A DNA stretch of 17,334 bases from positions 1 through 17,334 of the forward strand of contig JBEVMR010000069.1 in NCBI GenBank assembly GCA_040508545.1. Direction: 5' to 3'. Origin of the DNA: VRUE01 sp040508545 (lineage in GTDB: Bacteria; Actinomycetota; Thermoleophilia; Solirubrobacterales; 70-9). The notes below the pieces were generated by a model, which worked only from the letters and a program-made list of their open reading frames with translations, was not told the DNA's origin and did no database searches. This document shows, piece by piece, positions 6,884 to 13,816 of this stretch. Position 1 is the first letter of the stretch, and every line of letters starts with the position of its first letter. The position numbers and the translations under genes are program-made.

Positions 6884-6911
6884 ATTATAGGTCGCTCGGC
6901 CAAAGGTTCAA
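6884..6911 (-). promoter_or_regulatory. sigma-70-type promoter of the rsiG-garA-ftsR operon
   Basis: On the minus strand, TTGAAC (6911-6906) and a perfect TATAAT (6889-6884) are separated by 16 nt. In such GC-rich DNA an exact TATAAT in the only sizeable gap between two minus-strand genes is notable. It predicts a start of transcription near 6877, giving a leader of about 41 nt before ATG 6835. The -35 box begins 15 nt after the pgsA stop. Confidence 0.72.
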
Positions 6912-6923
6912 CTCTAGGTTGAA
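6907..6923. promoter_or_regulatory. candidate operator: inverted repeat overlapping the -35 box
   Basis: TTCAAC-TCTAG-GTTGAA is a perfect 6-bp inverted repeat with a 5-nt spacer, and five of its bases lie in the -35 hexamer. The flanks also carry a direct AAGGTT at 6903-6908 and 6922-6927. The geometry suits a dimeric repressor; a MerR-type site would more often lie between -35 and -10. The binding protein is unknown. Confidence 0.5.
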
Positions 6924-6925
6924 GG

Positions 6926-7579
6926 TTATGGAGCCTGGGCGGTCGCTTGCGCCCTCTGGGCACGCACGGCTCGGATCCCGGTACGGGCGTAGAGAACGGT
7001 GGCCAGTATCGCCAGGGCGACGCCGACGATCAGCAGCGCCGCTGGCACCCAGCCGGCGAAGACGAGGGCGAAGAAGATGCCGCCCATGATCGGGAAGACC
7101 GAGATCCGGCCCGGCCAGTTGACCGCGATCTCGACCCCGTGGCGCAGCCCGTACTGGGCCAGCACGAGCATCGCGACCTCGCGGGCGACGAGCAGCGCCA
7201 GCGCCCAGCGCGGCAGCAGCTCGAAGTGCCAGCAGACGACGGCGCCCGAGAGGATCGTGAGGCGGTCGATCAGCGGGTCGAGCATCGCCCCGAGGCGGCT
7301 GTACTGGCCGGTGACGCGGGCGAGGAAGCCGTCGAGGTAATCGCCGGCGGAGATCAGCCAGAAGAGCGCAGCCGAGGAGACGCTGCGACCATCACCCGAC
7401 TCGAAGGCGAGGTAGAGGAAGACCGGCAGGCCGGCAAGGCGCAGGTAGCCGACGAAGTTGGGCAGCGTCCAGGGATTGAGCGGTTCCCCCTCGCAGGTCT
7501 GCCGCGGCGGCGGGCCGCTGCGGTCCAGCCCGAAGAGGCGGCGGATGCGGCCGCGACCGAATGGCGCCGCGTCAGGCAT
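6926..7579 (-). CDS. pgsA: CDP-alcohol phosphatidyltransferase (phosphatidylglycerophosphate synthase-like)
   Basis: 217 aa integral membrane enzyme that transfers a phosphatidyl group from CDP-diacylglycerol to an alcohol; most likely glycerol-3-phosphate (PgsA), although cardiolipin or inositol-phosphate acceptors use the same fold. The complete family signature D-x2-DG-x2-AR-x8-G-x3-D-x3-D is present: D80, D83, G84, A87, R88, G97, D101, D105. About five or six hydrophobic segments lie at roughly 42-60, 68-82, 108-140 and 160-200. A polar head of about 35 residues precedes the first one. Start: ATG 7579 overlaps the proS TGA by 8 nt; the frame is open further upstream but there only mirrors proS. 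CdsA, which makes the CDP-DAG substrate, is encoded in the same gene block. Confidence 0.87.
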   Translation of the reverse strand: MPDAAPFGRGRIRRLFGLDRSGPPPRQTCEGEPLNPWTLPNFVGYLRLAGLPVFLYLAFESGDGRSVSSAALFWLISAGDYLDGFLARVTGQYSRLGAMLDPLIDRLTILSGAVVCWHFELLPRWALALLVAREVAMLVLAQYGLRHGVEIAVNWPGRISVFPIMGGIFFALVFAGWVPAALLIVGVALAILATVLYARTGIRAVRAQRAQATAQAP

Positions 7580-9260
7580 CCTCGCCCTGGAGCAGCGCGA
7601 GGGCCCGCTCGGCGGCCTCTGCGACCGGCAGCTCGTGCTCGGCGCCGCCGGTCCGCTCGCTTGCCTCGACCACTCCCTTGGCGAGGCCGCGCCGCCCGAC
7701 CACGACCCGCAGCGGGCAGCCGAGCAGCTCCGCATCGGTCAGCTTCTCGCCAGGACCGGCGTCGCGATCGTCGTAGAGAACCTCCGCGCCGGCTGCGCGC
7801 AGCTGCTCGTAGAGGTCGTCGGCCGAGTCGCGCTCCGCCTCGCCGGCCTTGGCGAGCGAGACCAGCTGAACCTGCCAGGGAGCGAGGGACGCGGGCCAGA
7901 CGATGCCGCGGTCATCGGCGCCCTGCTCGATTGCCGCAGCGATGATCCTTGCCGGTCCGATGCCGTAGCTACCCATCACGATCGGCCGCTCCACCCCACC
8001 CTCGTCCAGGTAGGTAGCGCCGAGCGGCTCGGAGTAGCGCGTGCCGAGCTTGAAGATGTTGCCGATCTCGATCGCAGGCTCGATCGCGATCGTGCCGCCT
8101 CCCGGCGCGGTGTCGCCGGCTTCGACGGTGCGCACGTCGAGCTCCTCGAACTCGAAGTCGCGGCCGGGCTGGATGCCGCGCAGATGGGTATCGGGCTCGT
8201 TTGCGCCGCTGACGTAGGAGTCGCCGTCGATCGCGGCGTCCTTGACGATCGGGTGCTCGAGGCCGACCGGGCCGATGTAGCCGACCGGGCCCACCTCGGC
8301 CTCGATCTCCTCGGCGCTCGCCTGGCGGAAATCGGCGCCGAGCGCATTGCGGAGCTTGATCTCGTTGAGGCGGTGGTCGCCCCGCAGCAGGACGATGACC
8401 ATCCCCCTCTCCTCGACGATCACCGGAAGCGTCTTGATGAAGGCGCCGCGCGGCAGCCCCAAGTGCGGGGCGACGTCCTCGACCTTGCCCATACCGGGGG
8501 TGCTCACCGGCTGCGGGCTGGCCAGCGGCTCCGGCAGCTCGACCGGCTGCGCCTGCGCCGAGGCGATCTCGACGTTGGCCGCGTAGCCGGGTGCGAGCGC
8601 AACCTCGTTCTCGCCGGCGGAGCAGGGCGCCATGTACTCGTGGGCGCCGGACCCGCCCATCATCCCGACGTCGGACTCGACCCGGTACCAGCGCAGGCCG
8701 CAGCGGTCGAAGATCCGAGCGTAGGCCTCGCTCTGCAGCTCGTATGAGCGCGCCAGGCCCTCCTCGTCGCGGTCGAAGGAGTAGGCGTCCTTCATCGTGA
8801 ACTCGCGCGTGCGCAGGACGCCGGCGCGCGGGCGCGGCTCGTCGCGCTCCTTGGTCTGCAGGTGGAAGAGCATCAGCGGCAGGTCGCGGTAGGAGCGGAC
8901 CTCTCGGGCCACGTGGGAGGTCACGCACTCCTCGTGCGTCATCGCCAGCACCATCGGCGCGCCCTTGCGGTCCTCGAGCTTGAACAGCTCGTCGATCGCG
9001 TAGCGGCCGGTCTTCTGCCAGGGCTCGGCCGGCTGCAGCACCGGCATCAGCATCTCCTGGCAGCCGATCGACTCCATCTCCTCGCGGAGCACTGCTTCCA
9101 CCTTGCGGAGCACACGCCAGCCCGCGGGCAGATAGGTCCACAGGCCGGCTCCGAGTTGGCGGATCAACCCCGCTCTGACCATCAGCTTGTGAGAGACGGC
9201 CTCCGCGTCGGAGGGCGGATCCTTGAGCGTCGGCAGGAACGTCTGACTGAGTCGAGTCAC
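7572..9260 (-). CDS. proS: prolyl-tRNA synthetase, bacterial type with editing insertion
   Basis: Class II aminoacyl-tRNA synthetase that charges tRNA-Pro; cytoplasmic. With GTG 9260 as start it is 562 aa, the usual size of the bacterial type. The N-terminus becomes MTRLSQTFLPTLKD..., matching the family start (RLS..F.PTLK). Motif 2 region RTREFTMKDAYSFD lies at about 150-163, HEYMAP.SAGE at about 207-217, the YbaK-like INS editing domain at about 245-390, and motif 3 GSYGIGPARIIAAAIEQ at about 430-446. The C-terminal anticodon-binding domain follows (WQVQLVSL..., YDDRDAGPGEKL.DAELLG.P). An alternative GTG at 9278 would add six residues (MDRFPA). Neither start has a strong Shine-Dalgarno. The stop overlaps the pgsA start by 8 nt. 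Confidence 0.95.
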   Translation of the reverse strand: MTRLSQTFLPTLKDPPSDAEAVSHKLMVRAGLIRQLGAGLWTYLPAGWRVLRKVEAVLREEMESIGCQEMLMPVLQPAEPWQKTGRYAIDELFKLEDRKGAPMVLAMTHEECVTSHVAREVRSYRDLPLMLFHLQTKERDEPRPRAGVLRTREFTMKDAYSFDRDEEGLARSYELQSEAYARIFDRCGLRWYRVESDVGMMGGSGAHEYMAPCSAGENEVALAPGYAANVEIASAQAQPVELPEPLASPQPVSTPGMGKVEDVAPHLGLPRGAFIKTLPVIVEERGMVIVLLRGDHRLNEIKLRNALGADFRQASAEEIEAEVGPVGYIGPVGLEHPIVKDAAIDGDSYVSGANEPDTHLRGIQPGRDFEFEELDVRTVEAGDTAPGGGTIAIEPAIEIGNIFKLGTRYSEPLGATYLDEGGVERPIVMGSYGIGPARIIAAAIEQGADDRGIVWPASLAPWQVQLVSLAKAGEAERDSADDLYEQLRAAGAEVLYDDRDAGPGEKLTDAELLGCPLRVVVGRRGLAKGVVEASERTGGAEHELPVAEAAERALALLQGEDA

Positions 9261-9280
9261 TGCGGGAAACCTATCCACTA

Positions 9281-9301
9281 GTCGGGCGGACGGCGTCCGA
9301 C
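9281..9301. repeat. small nested palindromes in the ispG-proS gap
   Basis: GTCGG (9281-9285) pairs with CCGAC (9297-9301), and CGGACG-g-CGTCCG (9287-9299) is a palindrome inside it; the two are alternative structures. The gap is only 63 nt and carries no T-run or promoter-like boxes. It could be a weak hairpin in the polycistronic mRNA or chance in GC-rich DNA. Confidence 0.25.
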
Positions 9302-9323
9302 AGGAGATTTCGGCCGCCGGCGC

Positions 9324-10580
9324 CTAGGCCCTGGTGAAGCGGCGTCCTGCCGTGGGCGAAGCCTCCTCGTCGAGCAGGACCTTGTCCGACTCGCCCCGTT
9401 CGACCGCTTCCTTCTCCATCCGCGCGATCTTCTCCGGGGTCAGTTCACCGGCATTTTCCTCCTCGATCTTGGCCAGCCACTCGGCGCCCTCGCGGGATTC
9501 GGCCTCGTCGAACTCGACTTTGCCGCCGCGATCGAGGGATTTATCGATCTCCTCGAACAGCGTGTCCACCAGTTGAGCTTGCGGCACCTTTCGCAGCGGC
9601 TTCCCGTGGGCGTAGATCAGGCCCTCGTTCTTGGCGCCGGCGATGCCGAAGTCGGCGTGGCTGGCCTCGCCGATGCCGTTGACCGCGCAGCCCAGCACCG
9701 CCACCTCGACCGGCTCGGCGTAGCTTTCGAGGCGCTGCTCGATCTCGGCGACGACCGAGTCCATGTCGAACTGGAGGCGGCCGCAGGTCGGGCAGGCGAT
9801 CAGCACCGGGCCGCGCTCGCGCAGCTGCAGCGCCTTGAGGATCTCCCAGGCGACTTTGACCTCCTCCTCGGCGTGGAAGGTCGAGAGGCTGATCCGGATC
9901 GTGTCGCCGATGCCGTCGGCGAGCAGGGTTCCCAGGCCGACGGCGGATTTCAGCGAGCCGGCCCATTTCGTCCCCGCCTCGGTGATCCCCAGGTGCAGCG
10001 GGTACGGGATCCTCTCGGAGAGCAGCCTGTTGGCGGCGATCGTGTTGGGCACGTTGGTCGACTTGATCGAGACCTTGAAGTTCTCGAAGTCGAGGCTCTC
10101 CATCAGTTCGGTGAACTCGATCGCGGCGGCGACCAGGGCCTCGACCGGCTGCTCGCGCTCGAGCTCGTGCAGGTGCTTGGGCAGCGATCCGGAGTTGACC
10201 CCGATCCGCATCGGCACGTTGGCGGCGTTCGCCTTGGCTGCCACCTCGGCGACTTTCTCGCGCCCACCGATGTTGCCCGGGTTGAGGCGGATGCAGTGAG
10301 CGCCGGCGTCGATCGCCTTCAGCGCCAGGGTGTGGTTGAAGTGGATGTCGGCGATGACCGGGATCGGAGATTCCTTGACGATCGTCTTCAGCGCCTCGAC
10401 GTCGTCGTCGCGCGGCACCGCGCAGCGAACCAAATCCGCCCCGGCGTCGGCGACCTTGCGGATCTGCTCCATCGTCGCCTTCAAATTGGCGGTCTCGGTC
10501 TTGGTCATCGTCTGCACGACGACTGGCGCCCCGCCACCGATGGGGACGCCACCAACGAATATCTGCCGCTTGGAAGCCAT
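9324..10580 (-). CDS. ispG: (E)-4-hydroxy-3-methylbut-2-enyl-diphosphate synthase (GcpE/IspG)
   Basis: Penultimate MEP-pathway enzyme: reductively converts ME-cPP to HMBPP, using a [4Fe-4S] cluster; cytoplasmic. The TIM-barrel part starts MASKRQIFVGGVPIGGGAPVVVQTMT and includes ADIHF at about 77-81, RLNPGN at 98-103, RIGVNSGSL at 125-133 and KSTNV. The cluster ligands are visible as C263 and C266 (ACPTCGR), C298 (LGCAVNGIGE) and E305. At 418 aa it is longer than the roughly 360-390 aa usual for the two-domain form, because of a charged tail from about residue 361 (REGAEWLAKIEEENAG... to RRFTRA). The start ATG 10580 has only a weak upstream purine stretch; it lies 35 nt after the rseP stop. 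The rest of the MEP pathway, apart from dxr, is not in the window. Confidence 0.96.
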   Translation of the reverse strand: MASKRQIFVGGVPIGGGAPVVVQTMTKTETANLKATMEQIRKVADAGADLVRCAVPRDDDVEALKTIVKESPIPVIADIHFNHTLALKAIDAGAHCIRLNPGNIGGREKVAEVAAKANAANVPMRIGVNSGSLPKHLHELEREQPVEALVAAAIEFTELMESLDFENFKVSIKSTNVPNTIAANRLLSERIPYPLHLGITEAGTKWAGSLKSAVGLGTLLADGIGDTIRISLSTFHAEEEVKVAWEILKALQLRERGPVLIACPTCGRLQFDMDSVVAEIEQRLESYAEPVEVAVLGCAVNGIGEASHADFGIAGAKNEGLIYAHGKPLRKVPQAQLVDTLFEEIDKSLDRGGKVEFDEAESREGAEWLAKIEEENAGELTPEKIARMEKEAVERGESDKVLLDEEASPTAGRRFTRA

Positions 10581-10615
10581 GCCTACAGGCTATCTGGGCG
10601 CTCCCTGCCGCCTGG

Positions 10616-11707
10616 TTATCGGGCGTTGAAGCCTTCGCCGGTGAGGCGGCCGATGTCGTTGGTCAGGCCCAAGAAGAAGAGCATGATCACAAGCACGAAG
10701 CCGATTGCGCCGGCACGCTCCATGACCCGGAAGGGCACCGGCTGGCCGCGGACTTTCTCGACCAGGCTCCAGAAGATGTGGCCGCCATCCAGCGGCAGGA
10801 AGGGAAAGAGGTTGATCAGGCCGAGCGAGAGACTGACCACCGCAAGCAGGAAAAGCGACTCCTTGGCGCCAACGTCGATCTGTTCGTTGGCCACCGAGCT
10901 GACGCCGACGACCCCGGAGACTTCCTTGCGGCGATCCTCTTCGAAGAGGTTGGCGAAGACGGACACGGTCCTGCTCGCGACCAGCCAAATCATGTCGGCT
11001 GCGCGTCCGGCCGCTGATCCGGCGCCGAGCCCGGCTGGTTCGTAGCCGTAGCCGAAGCCGACCAGCATCCGATCGGCATCGGGGTCGTACTCCGGGCGGA
11101 CGACCACCTGGCTGACTTCGCCATCGCTTCGCACGGTCAGCGTCACCGGCGTCGCCGCTTGGCATCCATCGACCTGCTTGCCGGCGCAGCGATGTGCGCC
11201 GACGTCATCCTGGAAGCGTTCGAGGCGCGCCGTTCCCTCGAGGTCCGCGTGCCGCTCGCCGTCAACGGCGAGGATTTCATCACCGGGCTTCAGGCCGGCG
11301 GCCGCTGCTGGGGTCTCCGGGAAGACCTGGCCGACGGTCTGGTTCGGCTGTTCGGCGCTCAGCGCCAGGACGAAGAGGATCACGAAAGCGAGCACGATGT
11401 TGACGGCAGGCCCGGCTCCGATCACGACGATCCGCTTCCAGACCGGCTGGTCGTAGTAGCCGCGCCCCTCGGCCTCGGGCGGCAGCTCCTCGTCCGGGTT
11501 CATGCCGCTGATCTTCACGAAGCCCCCCGCCGGGATCGCGCCGATCCCGTACTCGGTCTCGCCACGTTTGATCGAGACCAGCTTTGGCGGGAAGAAGAGG
11601 AAGAAGCGCTCGACCCGCATCCCGGTCGCCTTGGCGGCGAAGAAGTGGCCGGCCTCGTGCAGGATGATCAGCAACGAGAAGCCGAGGAAGATCAGCACCC
11701 AGTTCAT
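10616..11707 (-). CDS. rseP: RseP/Rip1-type site-2 protease (M50 family, PDZ domain)
   Basis: 363 aa intramembrane zinc metalloprotease that cleaves anti-sigma factors or other membrane proteins within the bilayer. The first membrane segment contains HEAGH at 17-21 (zinc-binding HExxH). A second segment follows AGPAVNIVLAFVILFVLAL at about 98-116. One extracytoplasmic PDZ domain lies at about 122-205 (AGLKPGDEILAVDG at 137-150). The third metal ligand motif LINLFPFLPLDGGH is at 297-310 with D307. A final membrane segment ends near 348. An insertion inside the PDZ region carries C174-x7-C182. Start ATG 11707 overlaps the dxr TGA (ATGA). A longer in-frame reading up to 11908 only mirrors dxr. 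No anti-sigma substrate is encoded next to it; the HTH/TM protein at 2364 is a distant candidate only. Confidence 0.94.
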   Translation of the reverse strand: MNWVLIFLGFSLLIILHEAGHFFAAKATGMRVERFFLFFPPKLVSIKRGETEYGIGAIPAGGFVKISGMNPDEELPPEAEGRGYYDQPVWKRIVVIGAGPAVNIVLAFVILFVLALSAEQPNQTVGQVFPETPAAAAGLKPGDEILAVDGERHADLEGTARLERFQDDVGAHRCAGKQVDGCQAATPVTLTVRSDGEVSQVVVRPEYDPDADRMLVGFGYGYEPAGLGAGSAAGRAADMIWLVASRTVSVFANLFEEDRRKEVSGVVGVSSVANEQIDVGAKESLFLLAVVSLSLGLINLFPFLPLDGGHIFWSLVEKVRGQPVPFRVMERAGAIGFVLVIMLFFLGLTNDIGRLTGEGFNAR

Positions 11708-12849
11708 ACCTTCGCCAACCCCCCGACCTGCTCTTCGGTGCGGCGGCGGGCCTCCGCGTCGGCTGCGAAGAGGTCGTCGAAGTGGGTGACCGGCTGCGCC
11801 GGCATCTCCCCCATGACCCGCTCGATCGCGGCGCCGATCGCGGTGAACTCGATCCGTCCGTCCAAAAACGCCGCCACGGCCACCTCGTCGGCAGCGTTGA
11901 GCACGCACGGCGCCGTCCCCCCCGCCCTGCCGGCCTCCAGGGCCAGGCGCAGGCAGGCGAAGGTCTCCAGGTCGGGCTGCTCGAAGCTCAGCTCACCGAC
12001 CGCGGCGAGGTCGAGCCGCGGCACGTCGACGTCGGCGCGCTCCGGGAAGTGCAGGGCGTAGGAGATCGGGACCCGCATGTCGGGGTAGCCGAGATGGGCC
12101 AGGGTGGCGCCGTCGACGAGGTCGACAAGCGAGTGGACGATCGACTGCGGGTGGACGACGACGGCGATCCGCTCGTAGGGGACCGCGAAGAGGTGATGCG
12201 CCTCGATCGCCTCGAAGCCCTTGTTCATCAGGGTCGCCGAGTCAATCGTGATTCTGCCCCCCATCTTCCAGGTCGGGTGCGCGAGGGCGTCCTCGACGCC
12301 GACCCCGGAGAGGTCCTTGCGGCCGCGGAACGGCCCGCCTGAAGCGGTCAGGACCAGCCGCTCGACGGTCCCGGGCTGCTCGCCGCCGATCAGCTGGAAG
12401 AGCGCCGAGTGCTCGGAGTCGACCGGCAGCAGTTGCGCCCCCGTCGCCTCGGCCAGCGCCGTGGTCAGCTCGCCGCCGATCACCAGGCTCTCCTTGTTTG
12501 CAAGGGCGACGTCGATGCCCTCGCCGAGGGCGACGATGGTCGGGCCGAGCCCCGCCGCACCGACCATCCCGTTCAGCACCAGGTCGGCGCCGGAGCCGGC
12601 GACCAGGTCGCGCACGCCCTCCTCGCCAGCCAGCACCTGCCCGTCCCAGGCGGAGCGCGCTCGCTCGGCTGCGTCGGAATCAGCCAGCGCGACGGTGGGC
12701 ACGCCGTGCTGGTGCGCCTGCGCGACCGCCTGCTCCCAGCTCGAGCTCGCCGCCAGGCCGACGACCTGCAGCTCTTCGGAGGCAGCGACGATCTGCAGCG
12801 CTTGCACGCCGATCGAGCCGGTGGATCCGAGTATCACGACCTTTTTCAC
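11704..12849 (-). CDS. dxr: 1-deoxy-D-xylulose-5-phosphate reductoisomerase
   Basis: Makes 2-C-methyl-D-erythritol 4-phosphate from DXP with NADPH, the committed MEP step; cytoplasmic, 381 aa (normal). Visible motifs: NADPH-binding GSTGSIG at 8-14; ANKES at 117-121; metal-binding DSEHSA with D144 and E146; TASGGPFRG at 168-176; PTWKMGGRITIDSATLMNKGFE at about 192-213, with E213 as third metal ligand; HPQSIVHS at 233-240; NAADEVAVAAFL near the C-terminus. Start: GTG 12849 places KKVVILGSTG at the expected N-terminus. The frame continues to 12981 but that extension is not Dxr-like. No Shine-Dalgarno precedes the GTG. A TATGCT box 9 nt upstream would allow a leaderless transcript, although no good -35 accompanies it. 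A strong hairpin lies 24 nt upstream. Confidence 0.96.
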   Translation of the reverse strand: MKKVVILGSTGSIGVQALQIVAASEELQVVGLAASSSWEQAVAQAHQHGVPTVALADSDAAERARSAWDGQVLAGEEGVRDLVAGSGADLVLNGMVGAAGLGPTIVALGEGIDVALANKESLVIGGELTTALAEATGAQLLPVDSEHSALFQLIGGEQPGTVERLVLTASGGPFRGRKDLSGVGVEDALAHPTWKMGGRITIDSATLMNKGFEAIEAHHLFAVPYERIAVVVHPQSIVHSLVDLVDGATLAHLGYPDMRVPISYALHFPERADVDVPRLDLAAVGELSFEQPDLETFACLRLALEAGRAGGTAPCVLNAADEVAVAAFLDGRIEFTAIGAAIERVMGEMPAQPVTHFDDLFAADAEARRRTEEQVGGLAKV

Positions 12850-12872
12850 GGAGAACGGAGCATAGGGACCGT

Positions 12873-12917
12873 CGAGACTGCATTTGACCTCGGATAGCAA
12901 GGCCGAATGCAGTCTCG
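12873..12917. repeat. perfect 12-bp inverted repeat (hairpin) between cdsA and dxr
   Basis: CGAGACTGCATT at 12873-12884 is the exact reverse complement of AATGCAGTCTCG at 12906-12917, separated by 21 nt. The inner part can pair further with two mismatches (…CCT/AGG… around the centre), leaving a loop of about 5 nt. It fills most of the 73-nt cdsA-dxr gap. No T-run follows on either strand, so it is not a canonical terminator. It may be a U-tail-less terminator or attenuator, an mRNA-processing/stability element, or a REP-like repeat. Confidence 0.75.
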
Positions 12918-12922
12918 CCCTC

Positions 12923-13816
12923 CTAATAGACCAGCTGGACGGAGAGGTAGTAGCCGACCACGATCGTGAAGAAGACGGCATCGAGGCGGTCGAGAAGGCC
13001 GCCGTGCGGGCCGAAGAGCTTGCCGGTGTCCTTCTTGCCCAGGTCGCGCTTGACCATCGAGGCGAAGAGGTCGCCGATCGGCCCGACCGCGGCCACCGCC
13101 GCGCCGATGATCAGGGCATCGACTCCCGAGAGCCAGTCCTGGTAAAGGCCGGCGAACCAGAAGGCCATCGTGCCGATCAGGAAGCCGCCGACGAGGCCCT
13201 CGATCGTCTTGTTCGGCGAGAGCTCCGGTGCGATCCGGTGCGATCCGAACATGCGCCCGGTCGCGTACGCACCGGTATCGGTGGCGAAGGTGCCGACGAG
13301 GACGTTGATCATCAGGGCGGCGCCGTGGTCGGGCAGGTCGCGCAGGAGCACGGCGTGGACCAGCGGCAGACCGACCCAGACGGCGCCGAGGACGGTCACG
13401 CCCATCGAGCCGACGATCCCATCCCGGGGCCGGCGGCGGGCGCCGAAGACGAAGAGCAGCGGGAACGAGACGGTTGCCAGCAAGAGGACGTTGAAGGCCG
13501 TGCCGAAGTAGGCGGCTGCGATCATCGCCGGCACCGCGAGGTAGGCGGCCATCTGGATCGGGCGGAGCTCCGCCGTCATCAGGAAGTACTCGCGCAGGCA
13601 GAGCAGCCCGATCCCGACCATCGCCAGGGCGAAGACAGGGCCGCCAAGCACGACGATCGCGATCGCGAAGGCGATCCAGGGAATCGCGACGAGGATCCGT
13701 CGCGGCGTCTCGCCGCGCAGCGCGGAGCCGGCGCGGCGGCGGGGCTCGCGCGGCGGTCGCTCCGGCGGCGGCGGGTCCTCCGCGAACATCTCGTCGTCGA
13801 ATAGGTCTCGAACCAT
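12923..13816 (-). CDS. cdsA: phosphatidate cytidylyltransferase (CDP-diglyceride synthase)
   Basis: 297 aa multi-span membrane enzyme: CTP + phosphatidate gives CDP-diacylglycerol, the precursor used by PgsA. The full family signature lies at about 253-279: S-M-V-KR-x4-KD-T-G-K-LFGPHGG-LLDRLD. SPNKTIEGLVGG at 200-211 is also typical. About seven hydrophobic segments occupy 40-290. The first 40 residues are a polar, Pro/Arg-rich cytoplasmic head (PPPPERPPREPRRR). ATG 13816 shares one base with the uppS TGA (TGATG), indicating coupled translation. The TAG stop is followed by the inverted repeat preceding dxr. Confidence 0.95.
   Translation of the reverse strand: MVRDLFDDEMFAEDPPPPERPPREPRRRAGSALRGETPRRILVAIPWIAFAIAIVVLGGPVFALAMVGIGLLCLREYFLMTAELRPIQMAAYLAVPAMIAAAYFGTAFNVLLLATVSFPLLFVFGARRRPRDGIVGSMGVTVLGAVWVGLPLVHAVLLRDLPDHGAALMINVLVGTFATDTGAYATGRMFGSHRIAPELSPNKTIEGLVGGFLIGTMAFWFAGLYQDWLSGVDALIIGAAVAAVGPIGDLFASMVKRDLGKKDTGKLFGPHGGLLDRLDAVFFTIVVGYYLSVQLVY

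Noticed and set aside
7580..7735. Upstream extension of the pgsA gene
   Set aside because: Ser/Arg-rich shadow of proS; ATG 7579 gives a normal-length protein.
9261..9323. T-box riboswitch before proS
   Set aside because: The gap is 63 nt, with no T-box consensus, no specifier stem and no terminator.
9573..11045. 490-codon plus-strand frame opposite ispG and rseP, and similar plus-strand frames at 7458-8747, 5029-6030 and 11159-12061
   Set aside because: All mirror well-conserved minus-strand genes and show Asp/Arg/Gly/Val-rich shadow composition without motifs.
11708..11908. Upstream extension of rseP
   Set aside because: Arg/Gly-rich shadow of dxr; the family N-terminus (hydrophobic segment then HEAGH) starts at ATG 11707.
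12850..12890. Firm promoter call for dxr (TATGCT with upstream GTCAAA)
   Set aside because: The -35 match is only about 3 of 6 and the box overlaps the hairpin region; mentioned only as a possibility.
12850..12981. Upstream extension of dxr to 12981
   Set aside because: It would run through the inverted repeat and into cdsA; the added residues have no Dxr similarity, while GTG 12849 fits the family N-terminus.
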